A stretch of 64,000 nucleotides of DNA, taken from positions 280,528 to 344,527 of the forward strand of contig JACJOC010000115.1 in the NCBI GenBank assembly GCA_014695345.1. Direction: 5' to 3'. Made by a program: the position numbers and the translations under genes. The notes beneath the pieces are model-generated. The model made no database searches and was not told the DNA's origin. It saw only the letters and a program-made list of their open reading frames with translations. Positions within the stretch are counted from its first letter, which is position 1; every line of letters begins with the position of its first letter. The stretch comes from Cyanobacteria bacterium FACHB-471. Lineage in GTDB: Bacteria; Cyanobacteriota; Cyanobacteriia; Elainellales; Elainellaceae. Shown here piece by piece: positions 9,601-18,803 of the stretch.

Positions 9601-10372
9601 GAGTTTCTGTTTTGGTGAGGTTGGCTGCGACCTGCTCTACATATCGCCGCAAAATTGGAGACAAATAGGCATCAACAACGGTAGTATCTCCCCGACTCAC
9701 CAGTTTCATTAACGGACTCACTTCATGGGAAACAGAGATCTGTGTGAAGCCGATTTGTTGGGCGATCGCCATCACTTGTTGCTCATGTTTGGGATAACGA
9801 TAACCATGCAAAAACACAATCGCACAGGCACGAATGCCACCCTCGTAGGCAGCTTGTAATGCTTGAGTTAAGCGAGCTATTTCTTCAGCAGTAACGGCAA
9901 TCAGTTCTTCACCTTGCGCCGTGTAACGCTCCTCCACTTCAATCACCTGTTCGTACACCATCTCAGGTAGAACAATGTGACGCGCAAAAATATTGGGTCG
10001 GTTTTGATAGCCAATTTTTAGGGCATCTCGAAAGCCTTTTGTGATTAGCAGGAGGGTGCGCTCGCCTTTTCGCTCTAACAGGGCATTGGTAGCCACCGTT
10101 GTCCCCATCTTTATCACTTCAACCGCTCCGGGCGGAATTTGACCCTCAGGAGCAATTCCTAGAATGTCTCGAATACCTTGAATGACTGCATCTTGATAGC
10201 GTTCTGGATTCTCCGACAACAGTTTGTAGACAATCACCCATTGACGATCAGGCAGTGAGACAACCTGAAACCGTTCAGGGGAATGAGAGAGGTGATGGGC
10301 GATCGCCTCATCATCTGTCACTGCAACCAAGTCAGTGAACGTCCCCCCGCGATCGGCAAAAACTTTCAGCAT
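6665..10372 (-). CDS. 5-oxoprolinase / hydantoinase A-B fusion
   Basis: 1235 residues. The first ~690 form the hydantoinase A/oxoprolinase ATP-dependent half (FADRGGTFTDLVAV, GTTVATNALLERKG, LSGPAGGIVGA, GFDMGGTSTDVS), and residues ~720-1230 the hydantoinase B half (LVANAPHIPVHLGSM, GDVYVSNNPYNGGTHLPDI, GGSGAGATFDGTDAV, PGGGGFG). In eukaryotes and many bacteria this full-length fusion opens 5-oxo-L-proline to glutamate with ATP, closing the glutathione-related cycle. The fused architecture supports oxoprolinase over hydantoinase, though substrate is inferred. It is a single-gene unit, convergent with the NmrA-like gene. Confidence 0.92.
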   Translation of the reverse strand: MLKVFADRGGTFTDLVAVTDDEAIAHHLSHSPERFQVVSLPDRQWVIVYKLLSENPERYQDAVIQGIRDILGIAPEGQIPPGAVEVIKMGTTVATNALLERKGERTLLLITKGFRDALKIGYQNRPNIFARHIVLPEMVYEQVIEVEERYTAQGEELIAVTAEEIARLTQALQAAYEGGIRACAIVFLHGYRYPKHEQQVMAIAQQIGFTQISVSHEVSPLMKLVSRGDTTVVDAYLSPILRRYVEQVAANLTKTETHSTKLEFMKSDGGLTDARLFQGKDSILSGPAGGIVGAVKTSTAAGFNQIIGFDMGGTSTDVSHFNGEYERTFETEVAGVRLRAPMMSIHTVAAGGGSILFFDGSRYRVGPESAGANPGPACYRKGGPLAVTDCNVMLGKIQPEFFPHVFGETGNLPLDNAIVQQKFAELSAEIHSKTGDSRTSEQVAAGFLAIAIDKMANAIKKISVQRGYDVTEYTLCCFGGAGGQHACLIAEALGMTQIFIHPYAGVLSAYGIGLADLRTLKEKAAEVRLTPDTIPTLKQMLEELSAEAQQEILAQGVSGDRIQTLLKTHLRYEGTDSALIIDFGDADTTRTHFEQSYHQRYGFTMPHKALIVEAVSVEAIGQTTPLTEPLLPRGRITPLTPIATVQMYTHDTWHETPVYQREDLKPGDRLLGPALIIEPTGTNVIEPGWGAELTQRNHLVLTQTKEEQGRDRSISSSQASTSKPDPVLLEIFNNLFRAIAEEMGITLQNTSYSVNIKERLDFSCAIFDQHGQLVANAPHIPVHLGSMSESVNSLIQAKSDVLKPGDVYVSNNPYNGGTHLPDITVITPVFATAASFHSSIPLFYVASRGHHADVGGITPGSMPPHSTSMEQEGVLIDNFQLVNQGEFRESELVNLLTSGTHPVRNVSQNIADLQAQVAANERGSQELLRMVEHYGLETVQAYMQHVQNNAEESVRRVIDVLQNGQFVYPMDDGCEICVKITINRGDRSAHVDFTGTSPQQQSNLNAPLAICKAVVLYVFRTLVEDDIPLNAGCLKPLEITIPDGCMLNPHYPAAVVAGNVETSQAIANSLYGALGVMAAAQGTMNNFTFGNEQHQYYETICGGSGAGATFDGTDAVQTHMTNSRLTDPEVLEWRFPVLLEEFAIRHNSGGKGHHSGGNGVIRRIRFRETMTAAILSGHRIIPPFGLQGGEPGAIGRNFVERKDGAIASLPGKAEVQVHSGDLFVIETPGGGGFGA

Positions 10373-10489
10373 AGAGCAGTGCTCACTGGGCTAATGCCAT
10401 GACAATTTCACTTGATTGTATGACACCTGTTGAAAATCACCGCAACATGCTGAACGATCAACAAATCCGAGGGTTGTCAGCGCTGCAAA

Positions 10490-11515
10490 TTAGAAATGTT
10501 GAAATCCCTGACTGAGATTAAGGGCAACATCAGGCTGCCCGTTGCCCTGGCTCAAACAAACTTCGCTGCCTGCAACAATACTGCCAACGATCGCCGCTCC
10601 ACTGCCCAAACGGCCCTTTACCGTCTCAGCCAGATCAGGAGGCAAGCACAGCACCAGTTCAAAATCTTCCCCCCCGTACAAAGCCCAATCCAGCGCTTGC
10701 TCTGGAGAAAGCCATTGCTCAAAAGCAGGCGGCATGGGAATTTTTGCTCTTTCCAACCTGGCTCCTACGTTGCTGGCTCGACAGATTTGCAGGACGGCAT
10801 CTGCTAGCCCATCACTGCTATCCATCCCAGCCAGCCTAAAAGGAATTTGGACGGAAGATTGGAGAGAATAAACCTCCTGCAAGATTGGTAGAACGTCCAA
10901 ACGTGCGGCAGGACGCTGGTGCGCTTTGATGAGCTGATCGCGATCGCCCTCACTAAGCTCTACACCCGTCTCCGGATTCAGCAACAGTTCCAGCCCAGCC
11001 CGTGAGGCTCCATGAACGCCCGTCACTAAAATTGCGTCTCCCGGTTGCGCTTGAGAACGAAGAATTGCCTGCTCTGGAAAGACTTGACCAAAAGCGGCGA
11101 TCGCCACCGTCAAAATTGTTGAGCGGCATACATCCCCACCTACAATCGGCGTATCATACTGCGCTAAACAGTCGGTCATACCCTGATAAAGTTGCTCAAC
11201 CCAACTCACAGGTAGGTCACCTGGAAGACCCAAGCCAACCGTAATTCCTAAGGGAGAAGCACCCATTGCGGCTAGATCAGAGAGATTGGCGATCGCCGCC
11301 CGCCATCCCACATCTGCCGGAGAAGTCGTATGCACACCCGGAGATGCCAGTCCCACACTGAAATGCACCCCGTCAACCAGGATATCGGTCGTTACCACGA
11401 CCGACTGCCCCGTCGCCACAGCCATGAGTGCTGCATCATCACCAACTACAGCAGGGGGGCAAAAACGCTGCAATTTCTGCAAAAGCGCCTGCTCCCCCAA
11501 ATCACGAATCAACAT
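10490..11515 (-). CDS. thiL: Thiamine-monophosphate kinase
   Basis: 341 residues. ThiL phosphorylates thiamine monophosphate to the active cofactor thiamine diphosphate. The AIRS-like fold motifs are clear: IRDLGEQALLQKL start, VVGDDAALM (Asp metal ligands), DILVDGVHF, ANLSDLAAMGA, GGDVCRS, RLAGMDSSDGLADA and LYGGEDFELVLCLP. It begins nine bases after the stop of the cyclophilin gene, so the two are probably co-transcribed. Confidence 0.95.
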   Translation of the reverse strand: MLIRDLGEQALLQKLQRFCPPAVVGDDAALMAVATGQSVVVTTDILVDGVHFSVGLASPGVHTTSPADVGWRAAIANLSDLAAMGASPLGITVGLGLPGDLPVSWVEQLYQGMTDCLAQYDTPIVGGDVCRSTILTVAIAAFGQVFPEQAILRSQAQPGDAILVTGVHGASRAGLELLLNPETGVELSEGDRDQLIKAHQRPAARLDVLPILQEVYSLQSSVQIPFRLAGMDSSDGLADAVLQICRASNVGARLERAKIPMPPAFEQWLSPEQALDWALYGGEDFELVLCLPPDLAETVKGRLGSGAAIVGSIVAGSEVCLSQGNGQPDVALNLSQGFQHF

Positions 11516-11524
11516 GAGACAACT

Positions 11525-12718
11525 TTAAGCAGCTTGCGGCTCTACCAGATTTTCAGCGCCTTTGACGACTTTGGCAGAGATAATCTTGTCGCCTTGCTTG
11601 AGTTGTTCTAGAACTTCCTTATTCTCGATGACGTAGCCAAAGACCGCATAACGTCCATCCAGCAAATTCAGCCCAGCAGGAGTCAATTCTGGCTCAAACA
11701 GGAAGAAAAAGAATTGCGACGAACCTCCATTGGCATCCTCACCGGGACGAGCCATTCCCAACGTGCCATAGGCAGAGAAAGGTAGTACGGGCTTATCCAG
11801 ATAGCGTCCTGCATCCTCTAGCGTGATTCCATAGGTCGGTTCAGTATCGCCTTCTACCAAGACTTCTAGCGGAATAGCCCGGTATTCGCCAGTGTCGGGA
11901 TCAATAAAGCCTTCGGCTTCTCCAGGTGGGTCGCCAATTTGCACTACATAGAAGTCTTCGGCGCGAGTAAACTCTAGCCCGTCATAGAAGCCACGCTGCA
12001 CCAAATCGACGAAATTTCCAGCGGTGACAGGAGCACTATAGCCATCCACGACCAGCGTCATCGTGCCTTTACTGGTTTCAACCTCAACCGTGGCACGACC
12101 CTTAAGTTGGGGCAAATTGCTGTATTCAGCAGGCACCTCAAAGGGAAAATCTTGCACCATCAACTCTTCGAGGTGACCGACCATGTCCAACATTTTGCCC
12201 CGTCGAATCCAGATCGCTTCTTTGTCTTTGCTTTCGACGTCTTGCCGCATAGCGTTGATCTCATTCTGCAATTGCAAGACAAGATATTCTGCTTGAGGCT
12301 TGTTCTCATCGGGAACGGTAGTCAGCAATTCTGAACGACGCGAATTGAGAATTCGTTCGGCTTGCGTCAAATTGCCGTTGATTGCACCAAATCGTCTGCG
12401 CGCCCGCAGCACTTCCGAAATTTCTTCAATGCTGGTTTGAATTCGTCGCACGGCAGTGTTGTCAATCGGCAATGCATATCTAAGCAACGCTTTGCCATCA
12501 GTAATGGCGTTACCAGGCGGCAAAGCGCTAATCAATACATCCGCTGAGGCTGGGCTAACGCACCAAGTTGTACTGAGTCCCAGAAACAGAGCAGCCTGCA
12601 CTGCAATCAAGACTCCGGCTTTGAGGTAGGGGCTAAGGAAGCTGGCAAACCTCTTGCAAAGTTCAGTTGAACTCGTCTTGGGGGATTCACTAGCCGTTTT
12701 TGCAAGAGCGATAGTCAT
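11525..12718 (-). CDS. TLP40-type cyclophilin (peptidyl-prolyl isomerase), probably lumenal/periplasmic
   Basis: 397 residues. An unusually long basic N-terminus leads into one hydrophobic segment and a signal cleavage motif SPASA-DV (near residue 60), so the mature protein is exported, probably to the thylakoid lumen or periplasm. Residues ~85-200 are a helical, coiled region (VRRIQTSIEEISEVLRARRR...), and the C-terminal ~190 residues are a cyclophilin domain (VEVETSKGTMTLVVDGYSAPVTAGNFVDLVQRGFYDGL, SQFFFFLFE, GRYAVFGYV). This order matches plant TLP40/CYP38 and its cyanobacterial homologues, linked to photosystem II assembly. The gene is divergent from efp and upstream of thiL. Confidence 0.9.
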   Translation of the reverse strand: MTIALAKTASESPKTSSTELCKRFASFLSPYLKAGVLIAVQAALFLGLSTTWCVSPASADVLISALPPGNAITDGKALLRYALPIDNTAVRRIQTSIEEISEVLRARRRFGAINGNLTQAERILNSRRSELLTTVPDENKPQAEYLVLQLQNEINAMRQDVESKDKEAIWIRRGKMLDMVGHLEELMVQDFPFEVPAEYSNLPQLKGRATVEVETSKGTMTLVVDGYSAPVTAGNFVDLVQRGFYDGLEFTRAEDFYVVQIGDPPGEAEGFIDPDTGEYRAIPLEVLVEGDTEPTYGITLEDAGRYLDKPVLPFSAYGTLGMARPGEDANGGSSQFFFFLFEPELTPAGLNLLDGRYAVFGYVIENKEVLEQLKQGDKIISAKVVKGAENLVEPQAA

Positions 12719-12929
12719 CAGAATTGCTTAAAGAACTCGGCATGAGAGCGGGGATTTTTTGGAACAACCCCATGTTTAATCTTGCCACAGTGAGGGAATG
12801 GGGATGAGGAATGGCGATCGCCAATCCTCATCCCCTAATCTCCAATCCCCAAAATGCCTCTCAGGAAAGTGAAGACGCACCCACTTGAGCGGTACAATAA
12901 GTTGCCAATTGTTCTCCTTCAAAAGATTC

Positions 12930-13490
12930 ATGATTTCCAGCAATGACTTTCGCCCAGGTGTCAGCATTGAGCTAGATGGCTCCGTGTGGAAGGTGGTTGA
13001 ATTCCTCCACGTCAAGCCAGGGAAAGGGTCTGCATTCGTCCGCACTAAGCTAAAAAATGCTCAGACTGGCAGCGTGATCGAGCGGACGTTTCGGGCCGGT
13101 GAGACGGTTCCTCAGGCAACGCTTGAAAAAAGCACAATGCAGCACACCTACAAAGAAGCTGACGATTACGTCTTCATGGATATGGAGACTTACGAGGAAG
13201 GACGCCTCAACGCCCAGCAGATTGGCGATCGCGTCAAATACCTGAAAGAAGGTATGGAAGTAAACGTCGTGCGCTGGGGGGAGCAGGTCATCGAAGTTGA
13301 ACTACCTAACTCTGTCGTGCTGGAGGTGACGGAAACTGACCCAGGAGTCAAGGGTGATACGGCCACCGGAGGCACCAAGCCCGCAATCGTTGAAACGGGT
13401 GCTCAGGTGATGGTGCCGCTGTTTATTTCAATTGGCGAACGGATCAAGATTGACACCCGCAATGATACATACTTAGGACGAGAGAATTAG
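12930..13490 (+). CDS. efp: Translation elongation factor P
   Basis: 186 residues, the standard length. EF-P enters the ribosomal E site to relieve stalling at proline runs. The start [10 protein letters not shown] at 12930 aligns with the family; an upstream in-frame start would add 15 unrelated residues. The modification-loop lysine lies in [11 protein letters not shown] (K32), and the C-terminal domain ends [23 protein letters not shown]. It is followed by accB in the same direction, an order conserved in cyanobacteria. Confidence 0.97.
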   Translation: MISSNDFRPGVSIELDGSVWKVVEFLHVKPGKGSAFVRTKLKNAQTGSVIERTFRAGETVPQATLEKSTMQHTYKEADDYVFMDMETYEEGRLNAQQIGDRVKYLKEGMEVNVVRWGEQVIEVELPNSVVLEVTETDPGVKGDTATGGTKPAIVETGAQVMVPLFISIGERIKIDTRNDTYLGREN

Positions 13491-13580
13491 TGGTTTAGCT
13501 GGGTGATGGCGACAGGCGATAGGCTAAAAGCGCCATAGCCCGAGCCTGTTGCCTGTTGCCTATTTTGAGGGGTCACATAA

Positions 13581-14096
13581 GTGGAATTTGATTTTAACGA
13601 ACTCCGTCAACTGCTGGCGGTGCTAAATCAAACGGATATAGCAGAACTGACTTTAAAGAGCGATGACTTTGAGCTGGTCGTGCGGAAGGGCTCTCAAATT
13701 GGCGATCGCCCTCCAACCAGCGGTGTTGTTGGGGCAGAAGGCTTTGCGCCACCCGTAGCGATTTTGCATTCCCCAACTCCTGGGGCAGCTACGACGACAG
13801 CCGATGTTAGCGTCACCGCTTCAGTGCCGACCCCTGCCCCTCCTGCAAGCGATCGCCTGGTCGACGTGATGTCGCCTATGGTCGGCACGTTTTACCGTGC
13901 GCCCGGTCCAGACGAGTCACCTTTTGTAGAAGTGGGCGATCGCATTCGCCCAGGGCAAACTGTCTGCATCATCGAAGCGATGAAGCTGATGAACGAGCTA
14001 GAAGCCGAAGTATCCGGCGAAATTGTAGAAATTTTGGTGCAAAACGGAGAGCCCGTAGAATACGGGCAAGCTCTGATGCGAGTCAACCCTGGCTAG
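13581..14096 (+). CDS. accB: Biotin carboxyl carrier protein of acetyl-CoA carboxylase
   Basis: 171 residues starting from GTG at 13581 ([12 protein letters not shown]). A helical N-terminal part is followed by a Pro/Ala-rich flexible linker and a biotinyl domain with the EAMKLMNE motif, whose lysine carries biotin. AccB shuttles carboxyl groups in the first committed step of fatty acid synthesis. It lies 90 bp downstream of efp; the spacer holds a repeated GCCTGTT tract. It ends two bases from the convergent J-domain gene. Confidence 0.96.
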   Translation: MEFDFNELRQLLAVLNQTDIAELTLKSDDFELVVRKGSQIGDRPPTSGVVGAEGFAPPVAILHSPTPGAATTTADVSVTASVPTPAPPASDRLVDVMSPMVGTFYRAPGPDESPFVEVGDRIRPGQTVCIIEAMKLMNELEAEVSGEIVEILVQNGEPVEYGQALMRVNPG

Positions 14097-14097
14097 A

Positions 14098-15027
14098 TTA
14101 AACATCAGCGGGTTCTAGCCGCAAGAATACTTCCTCAAATCGCCACAGCAAGTGACTACTCAAGTTTTGGGAATAGCTCCACCAGCCGTTCATGGCAAAA
14201 ATGTACTCCCTTGGTAGGCTACCTGCGGGGGCACGAAAGCCATATTTGAACGTATCCCACTGGAGCAGCCAAATATTATTTACATACCAGCCAATTTGCG
14301 CTCCAAATTTGCATTCACTCTTGCTTTGGGCAAACAGCCGGGAGTCTGTTTTGCAGTTTAGCTCACGCCAAATTTTGCTTTGAGTGCTGAACCCAAAGCG
14401 GCCATTGCTATATTTGACCCAAAGGCGATCGATCGCAGCAAGTGTTGCAACAGGCAAATTTCTCACATCTTCTTCACTGAGCCAACCCGCTTCTTCGCGA
14501 TTCATAATCTTCAGCAAGATTGCTTTGGTCTCAAGGTCTGCATCTTTCCAACGACCCGATGCCATGAGTAGCTGCAAGTAACTTAAATCGGTTGATTGAG
14601 GTTGTGCTTGATAAGTTGTGTTTTCTTGATAAGCCGTGTTTTCTTGGTAAGTTGTGTTCTGGTGAGCCCAATCTGAATAAGTTGCGTTTTGGTAAGACGT
14701 ATTTTGATAGTTCGGACTTTGGTAAGACGTATTTTGAGGATTTTGATAAGTAAAGTTGTCAGCAGAATTTTGAGGAGGCTCGTTGTAGCGGGGCTCATTA
14801 TAGGGTGTTGAAAAGCCCATTTCAGGAGCGAAGTCATAGGACTTTAGAAAAGCATAAGCTGCATTAATTTCCTTCACCTTTTCCTGGGCTTTCTGCTGGA
14901 GCCTGGGATTGTGCGTGAAGCGGTCAGGATGCCAAACAACAATCAAATCCTTGTATGCCTGTTTCACTTCATGCTTTGATGCACCGGGCTTAAGGTCAAG
15001 AATCTGGTAGTAGTAGGCACAATCCAT
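14098..15027 (-). CDS. J-domain protein fused to a GUN4 domain
   Basis: 309 residues in three parts. Residues 1-67 are a J-domain (YYQILDLKPGASKHEVKQAYKDLIVVWHPDRF, with the HPD motif). Residues ~75-145 are a Gln/Asn/Tyr/Thr-rich linker with repeated YQNTTY/YQENT units. The last ~155 residues are a GUN4 domain (LLMASGRWKDADLETKAILLKIM, then WLSEEDVRNLP, IDRLWVKYSNGRFGFSTQSKIW and WRFEEVFLRLEP). GUN4 binds tetrapyrroles and stimulates magnesium chelatase; J-domains recruit DnaK. The fusion suggests a chaperone function tied to tetrapyrrole state, which is inference. The gene is convergent with accB. Confidence 0.88.
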   Translation of the reverse strand: MDCAYYYQILDLKPGASKHEVKQAYKDLIVVWHPDRFTHNPRLQQKAQEKVKEINAAYAFLKSYDFAPEMGFSTPYNEPRYNEPPQNSADNFTYQNPQNTSYQSPNYQNTSYQNATYSDWAHQNTTYQENTAYQENTTYQAQPQSTDLSYLQLLMASGRWKDADLETKAILLKIMNREEAGWLSEEDVRNLPVATLAAIDRLWVKYSNGRFGFSTQSKIWRELNCKTDSRLFAQSKSECKFGAQIGWYVNNIWLLQWDTFKYGFRAPAGSLPREYIFAMNGWWSYSQNLSSHLLWRFEEVFLRLEPADV

Positions 15028-15280
15028 AAGAAATCAACTGAGATAGGGTAAATTGCTTGAAACTCAAACAGATTAGCTTTTGTAGTTTACAGACCAGGTT
15101 TATTTCAGTCCGGATATCCTCAAAAACTCAACTAGAATCTTCAAAGCTAGCAACTGCATCATGACAAAACTTAGGGCGATCGCTTCTAATTTCGTTGGCT
15201 ACTTAACTCGGTTTAAGCCATTGAATGCATGACTAATTCATATCAATTCCCTAAAGATTTGCTGTTAGAGAGTATGGTTT

Positions 15281-15748
15281 ATGAATTTAATCGATCGCAT
15301 CACTTGGGCTGCCCTTGAGCGCATGATTCACACTCAGTTTCCAGCAGTTCGGCAAATTGAATCTGAAGAACTGGCAGCGAGACTAGAGCAGACAGATTTG
15401 CCCCAGCTAATTTTGCTGGATACGCGCAACCCGGCAGAATTTGCGGTTAGTCATTTAGCTAACGCCCGGCAAGTTGATCCTAAGCTGGAAACGTTCGAGA
15501 GCTTGAGGCTCCCTTTGAACACGCCAATTGTGACCTACTGTTCAGTCGGATATCGGTCGTCAGCGATCGCCTCTCGCCTACAAGCGGCGGGCTACTCCAA
15601 TGTGGTCAACTTGAAGGGATCAATCTTTCAATGGGCAAATCAAGGCAGACCCGTTTACCGAAACGGACAGATTGTTCAACAGGTCCATCCTTACAATTCG
15701 CTCTGGGGAAGACTTTTAGATGCTAAATTTCATGCTTACGAACCGTAG
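15281..15748 (+). CDS. Rhodanese-domain protein
   Basis: 155 residues forming one rhodanese domain: LILLDTRNPAEFAVSHLANARQV, then the active-site loop TYCSVGYRSS with the catalytic cysteine, and GYSNVVNLKGSIFQWANQGRPV. It could transfer sulfane sulfur or act as a thiol-dependent binding module; the substrate is unknown. The N-terminal helix is amphipathic, with no signal peptide. It has no close neighbour. Confidence 0.9.
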   Translation: MNLIDRITWAALERMIHTQFPAVRQIESEELAARLEQTDLPQLILLDTRNPAEFAVSHLANARQVDPKLETFESLRLPLNTPIVTYCSVGYRSSAIASRLQAAGYSNVVNLKGSIFQWANQGRPVYRNGQIVQQVHPYNSLWGRLLDAKFHAYEP

Positions 15749-15978
15749 TTAAACCGATAAAGACTGCTATCAAATTTGCTCAAAAGCATTTGCTTAAAAG
15801 CAACAATCTATTTTGAGAAGATCAAGTGCATTTATGCAGATTTAACAGAGGCACATGGAGGAAATCTAGTTTTCGAACTTTTGTCGGTGGGATTCTCCAG
15901 ACCAAAACAGACGGATATCTGTACCGGACCTCTTGGGACAAATTCGCCAAAATTAAGAAGTAATCGGAGGAACTTCCT

Positions 15979-16317
15979 ATGACAAGCAACCAACCAGGCA
16001 ATCAAAAATCTTTTGTTCAATCGATTTATCAGTGGTACCGCAGCACCATTCGCAATCCTAAATATCGCTGGTGGATCATCTTAGGAACTCTGGCTTACTT
16101 TTTCAGCCCCATTGACATTGCTCCAGATTTCATCCCGGTGATTGGGCAGATCGATGATGTAATGCTAATGACTCTACTGGTGTCAGAGCTATCTCAATTG
16201 ATGATCGAGCGGGTTAGAAATCGCAAAGATGAAGATGCGGTTGCAGCAGGTAGCGATCGGGTCGCCTCAAGCGTAGATCAAGAACCTGTTACCGTTGATG
16301 CCATCCCCGTTGAGTAG
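15979..16317 (+). CDS. YkvA/DUF1232-family small membrane protein
   Basis: 112 residues. The DUF1232 core is RWWIILGTLAYFFSPIDIAPDFIPVIGQIDDVMLMTLLVSEL, with the characteristic YFFSPIDxxPDxxPxxGxxDD motif, and one or two membrane-associated hydrophobic segments. The C-terminal 30 residues are polar and acidic. A ribosome binding site (GGAGGAA) lies eight bases before the ATG. Function unknown. A rho-independent terminator follows. Confidence 0.88.
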   Translation: MTSNQPGNQKSFVQSIYQWYRSTIRNPKYRWWIILGTLAYFFSPIDIAPDFIPVIGQIDDVMLMTLLVSELSQLMIERVRNRKDEDAVAAGSDRVASSVDQEPVTVDAIPVE

Positions 16318-16386
16318 CCGAACCTCCTAAAAATTTGAGATTTAACCTTCTGTAGAGACACGATTCAACGTTTTCCTTAATGAAGG

Positions 16387-16416
16387 GGACAGGGCAAAGC
16401 TCTGTCCTTTTTTTTG
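16387..16416 (+). terminator. Rho-independent terminator after the YkvA-like gene
   Basis: GGACAG-GGC and GCT-CTGTCC form a short stem with an AAA loop, followed by eight or more T residues. It lies 70 bp past the stop codon. Confidence 0.8.
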
Positions 16417-16428
16417 CCCAAATTTGTC

Positions 16429-17856
16429 CTAAAAGGATTGACTCACCTGACGTTCTAGATGAGCCGCAATGCTCGCCTGTTTCTCTAAATCATCCGTCTC
16501 CAAATAAACTCGCATTAAAGGTTCTGTACCAGACGGACGCAGTAATACCCAACTGCCATCTTCCAGATAAAGTTTAATTCCATCCTTGCGACCGATCTGC
16601 TTAACCCTGATTCCGGCGATGTCGGCTGGCGGATTCTGGCTAAAGGTATCCATCAGAGCTGCTTTGTGAGAATTACTCAGACGAAAGTCGAGCCGGTGTT
16701 CATAACGAGGTCCTCCTGCATCCGCGATCGCCTCTTCTACCAGTTGGCTCAGCGGTTTGCCTGCGTAGGCGATCGCCTCCACCACGAGCAGGGCTGCTAG
16801 TACCCCATCCTTTTCAGGAATGTGTCCTGCAATGCTCAGCCCGCCTGACTCCTCACCGCCAATTAGCACGTTGGCAGTTCGCATTTTTTCGCCGATGTGC
16901 TTGAATCCGACTGGCGTTTCATAAAGCTCCAGCCCATATTTCAGCGCCAAATTATCGAGCAGATGGGTTGTGGCAACCGTCCGAGCGATCGCCCCCGTCT
17001 TACCCCTCTGTTCAACCAAATGGCGCGTCAGCAGCAGCAAAATTGCGTTGGGCGTGAGAATATTTCCCTGATCATCCACAATGCCAAAGCGATCGCTATC
17101 TCCATCAGTGGCAACTCCCAGAGCCGCCTTATCCTGCTGCACTGCTTTCACCAAGCCTCTCAATTGCTTGCCTTTGGGTTCAGGAATGCCACCACCAAAC
17201 AGCACGTCTCGCTGCATGTGGAAGGCTTCAGTCTGACAGCCGCAGTGGCTTAACGCGACATCCAAATAGCCACGCGAAGTTGAGAACAGCGCATCGTACT
17301 TGACCTGTAGATTAGCCTTGCGAATCCGCTCGATATCCAGCAGCGTGTATAAGAACCGGAGGTAGTTAGGTTTAGGGTCAAAGGTAGAAATCTGATCAGT
17401 CTGATCGCCGCTGGGAGGTCGAGTCGATACTCGATCGAGCTGAGCTACGATTGCATCGGTAATTTTTGATGTAGCCGGGCCAGCATAGTCAGGGATATAT
17501 TTGATGCCGCAATACACGGCTGGGTTGTGGCTGGCTGTGAACATAAGCGCGCCTGCCGAGTTGAGCAATTTGGCGCTGTAGGCGATCGCTGGAGTTGGGC
17601 AATCTCGCTCTACCAGTTTGACTGTCCAGCCTGCATCTGCCAGCACTACTGCTGCTGTTTTGGCAAATTGATCGGCAAGGAAGCGAGTGTCATAGGCAAC
17701 CAAAACAGGACGCGATTTGGAATAGGCAGTTTCTAGATAATGGGCAATCGCCCGTGTGACTCTACACACATTGGCAAAGGTAAAATCATCCGCAATGATT
17801 CCACGCCAGCCGTCCGTGCCAAAGCAAATTTGGCTTGTATCGTTGGCTGCCTTCAT
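16429..17856 (-). CDS. Phosphoglucomutase/phosphomannomutase family protein
   Basis: 475 residues of the alpha-D-phosphohexomutase superfamily, which interconvert sugar 1- and 6-phosphates. Visible signatures are FGTDGWRGIIADDF, the phosphoserine loop LMFTASHNPAVYCGIKY, the metal loop VATDGDSDRFG, the sugar-binding loop GGEESGGLSI and the phosphate-binding loop RPSGTEPLMRVY. Whether glucose, mannose or glucosamine phosphate is the true substrate cannot be told; the length and GGEESGG favour glucose/mannose types. It appears to be monocistronic. Confidence 0.93.
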   Translation of the reverse strand: MKAANDTSQICFGTDGWRGIIADDFTFANVCRVTRAIAHYLETAYSKSRPVLVAYDTRFLADQFAKTAAVVLADAGWTVKLVERDCPTPAIAYSAKLLNSAGALMFTASHNPAVYCGIKYIPDYAGPATSKITDAIVAQLDRVSTRPPSGDQTDQISTFDPKPNYLRFLYTLLDIERIRKANLQVKYDALFSTSRGYLDVALSHCGCQTEAFHMQRDVLFGGGIPEPKGKQLRGLVKAVQQDKAALGVATDGDSDRFGIVDDQGNILTPNAILLLLTRHLVEQRGKTGAIARTVATTHLLDNLALKYGLELYETPVGFKHIGEKMRTANVLIGGEESGGLSIAGHIPEKDGVLAALLVVEAIAYAGKPLSQLVEEAIADAGGPRYEHRLDFRLSNSHKAALMDTFSQNPPADIAGIRVKQIGRKDGIKLYLEDGSWVLLRPSGTEPLMRVYLETDDLEKQASIAAHLERQVSQSF

Positions 17857-17943
17857 TCTGCCTTTCCTCCCTCACCTGAGTCGAATATAGCGCTTTACGC
17901 TCGACTCTCCACTCGCCATCTCTGATGACTATTGCTGCGTCTA

Positions 17944-18645
17944 CTAATTTCCTGCACCTACACAGCTCTCAGCTAGACAAACCACCAACACTGAGGTAAT
18001 CGTAGCGGTTGGTTGAAACTCTTGAGTTTCATTAAAGTCAGCGGTTGTCGAAGGATAAACGCCAGCAGTTTGCTGATTGAAGTTGCCCGTTCCAAAGGAA
18101 AGGTTAGAGGCAGGATGATTCTCAAAACGGACGTATTCCCGCCCTTCATTTTGCGTGTTATAGGAAAGCGTTGCTTTGCCGTAGGATGATTCTGCTTGGG
18201 CGAGCGCCACTCCCGGACCCACTGATTCACCAGTGAGAAACTTAGGATTATCAGTCATTAATCCTTGAATCACATCCTCATCTGTAAAGGTTCCACCTGG
18301 CAGATAGAGAATGTAAAACTGAACTTCGCCAGCTTGACGAACGGCGATCGCATCAAAGTCTGCAATAAAAGGAGACTCAACCACAAACTCGGTTTCTGCT
18401 CCCAACGCCTGCTTTAACTCGCCTAGGGTCATTCCTAATTTGGCTAGCCCAATTCCCTCGGCTGAGATGCGTCGCTCATCGGAAACAGTTGTCTCTGATA
18501 CTGAAGGAGTAGAACTGGGAGACGGAGCAACTTCTTCAGCAGCAGGCGTGCTATCTGGCACAGAAGCTTCTGGACTGACGGGAGGAACAGTACCGCAACC
18601 CGCCAACCCCAGCAAGATACCAGAGAAAATCAAGTACTTTTTCAC
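17944..18645 (-). CDS. Lipoprotein of unknown function
   Basis: 233 residues. The signal peptide ends in lipobox GLAGC (cysteine at 17), followed by a Pro/Ser/Glu-rich linker to about residue 58, then a folded domain that begins SAEGIGLAKLGMTLGELKQALG, a short GxxxGMTxxEL motif seen in many secreted proteins. It ends with AESCVGAGN. It would be membrane-anchored on the periplasmic side. No function is recognised. Confidence 0.8.
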   Translation of the reverse strand: MKKYLIFSGILLGLAGCGTVPPVSPEASVPDSTPAAEEVAPSPSSTPSVSETTVSDERRISAEGIGLAKLGMTLGELKQALGAETEFVVESPFIADFDAIAVRQAGEVQFYILYLPGGTFTDEDVIQGLMTDNPKFLTGESVGPGVALAQAESSYGKATLSYNTQNEGREYVRFENHPASNLSFGTGNFNQQTAGVYPSTTADFNETQEFQPTATITSVLVVCLAESCVGAGN

Positions 18646-18803
18646 AAACGTCTAACTAAAATTTCAATGAAATCGTAACAAGTAACCTTAGATCAACGGA
18701 AGCAATTTGAGCAACTTAGTTCCCCCTTCTCGCTCTGGTTGAAAATACGAAATAAATGGAGCGATCGCCTAGTAGAAACCTATCGAGGTTAGCCCGGCAT
18801 CCG

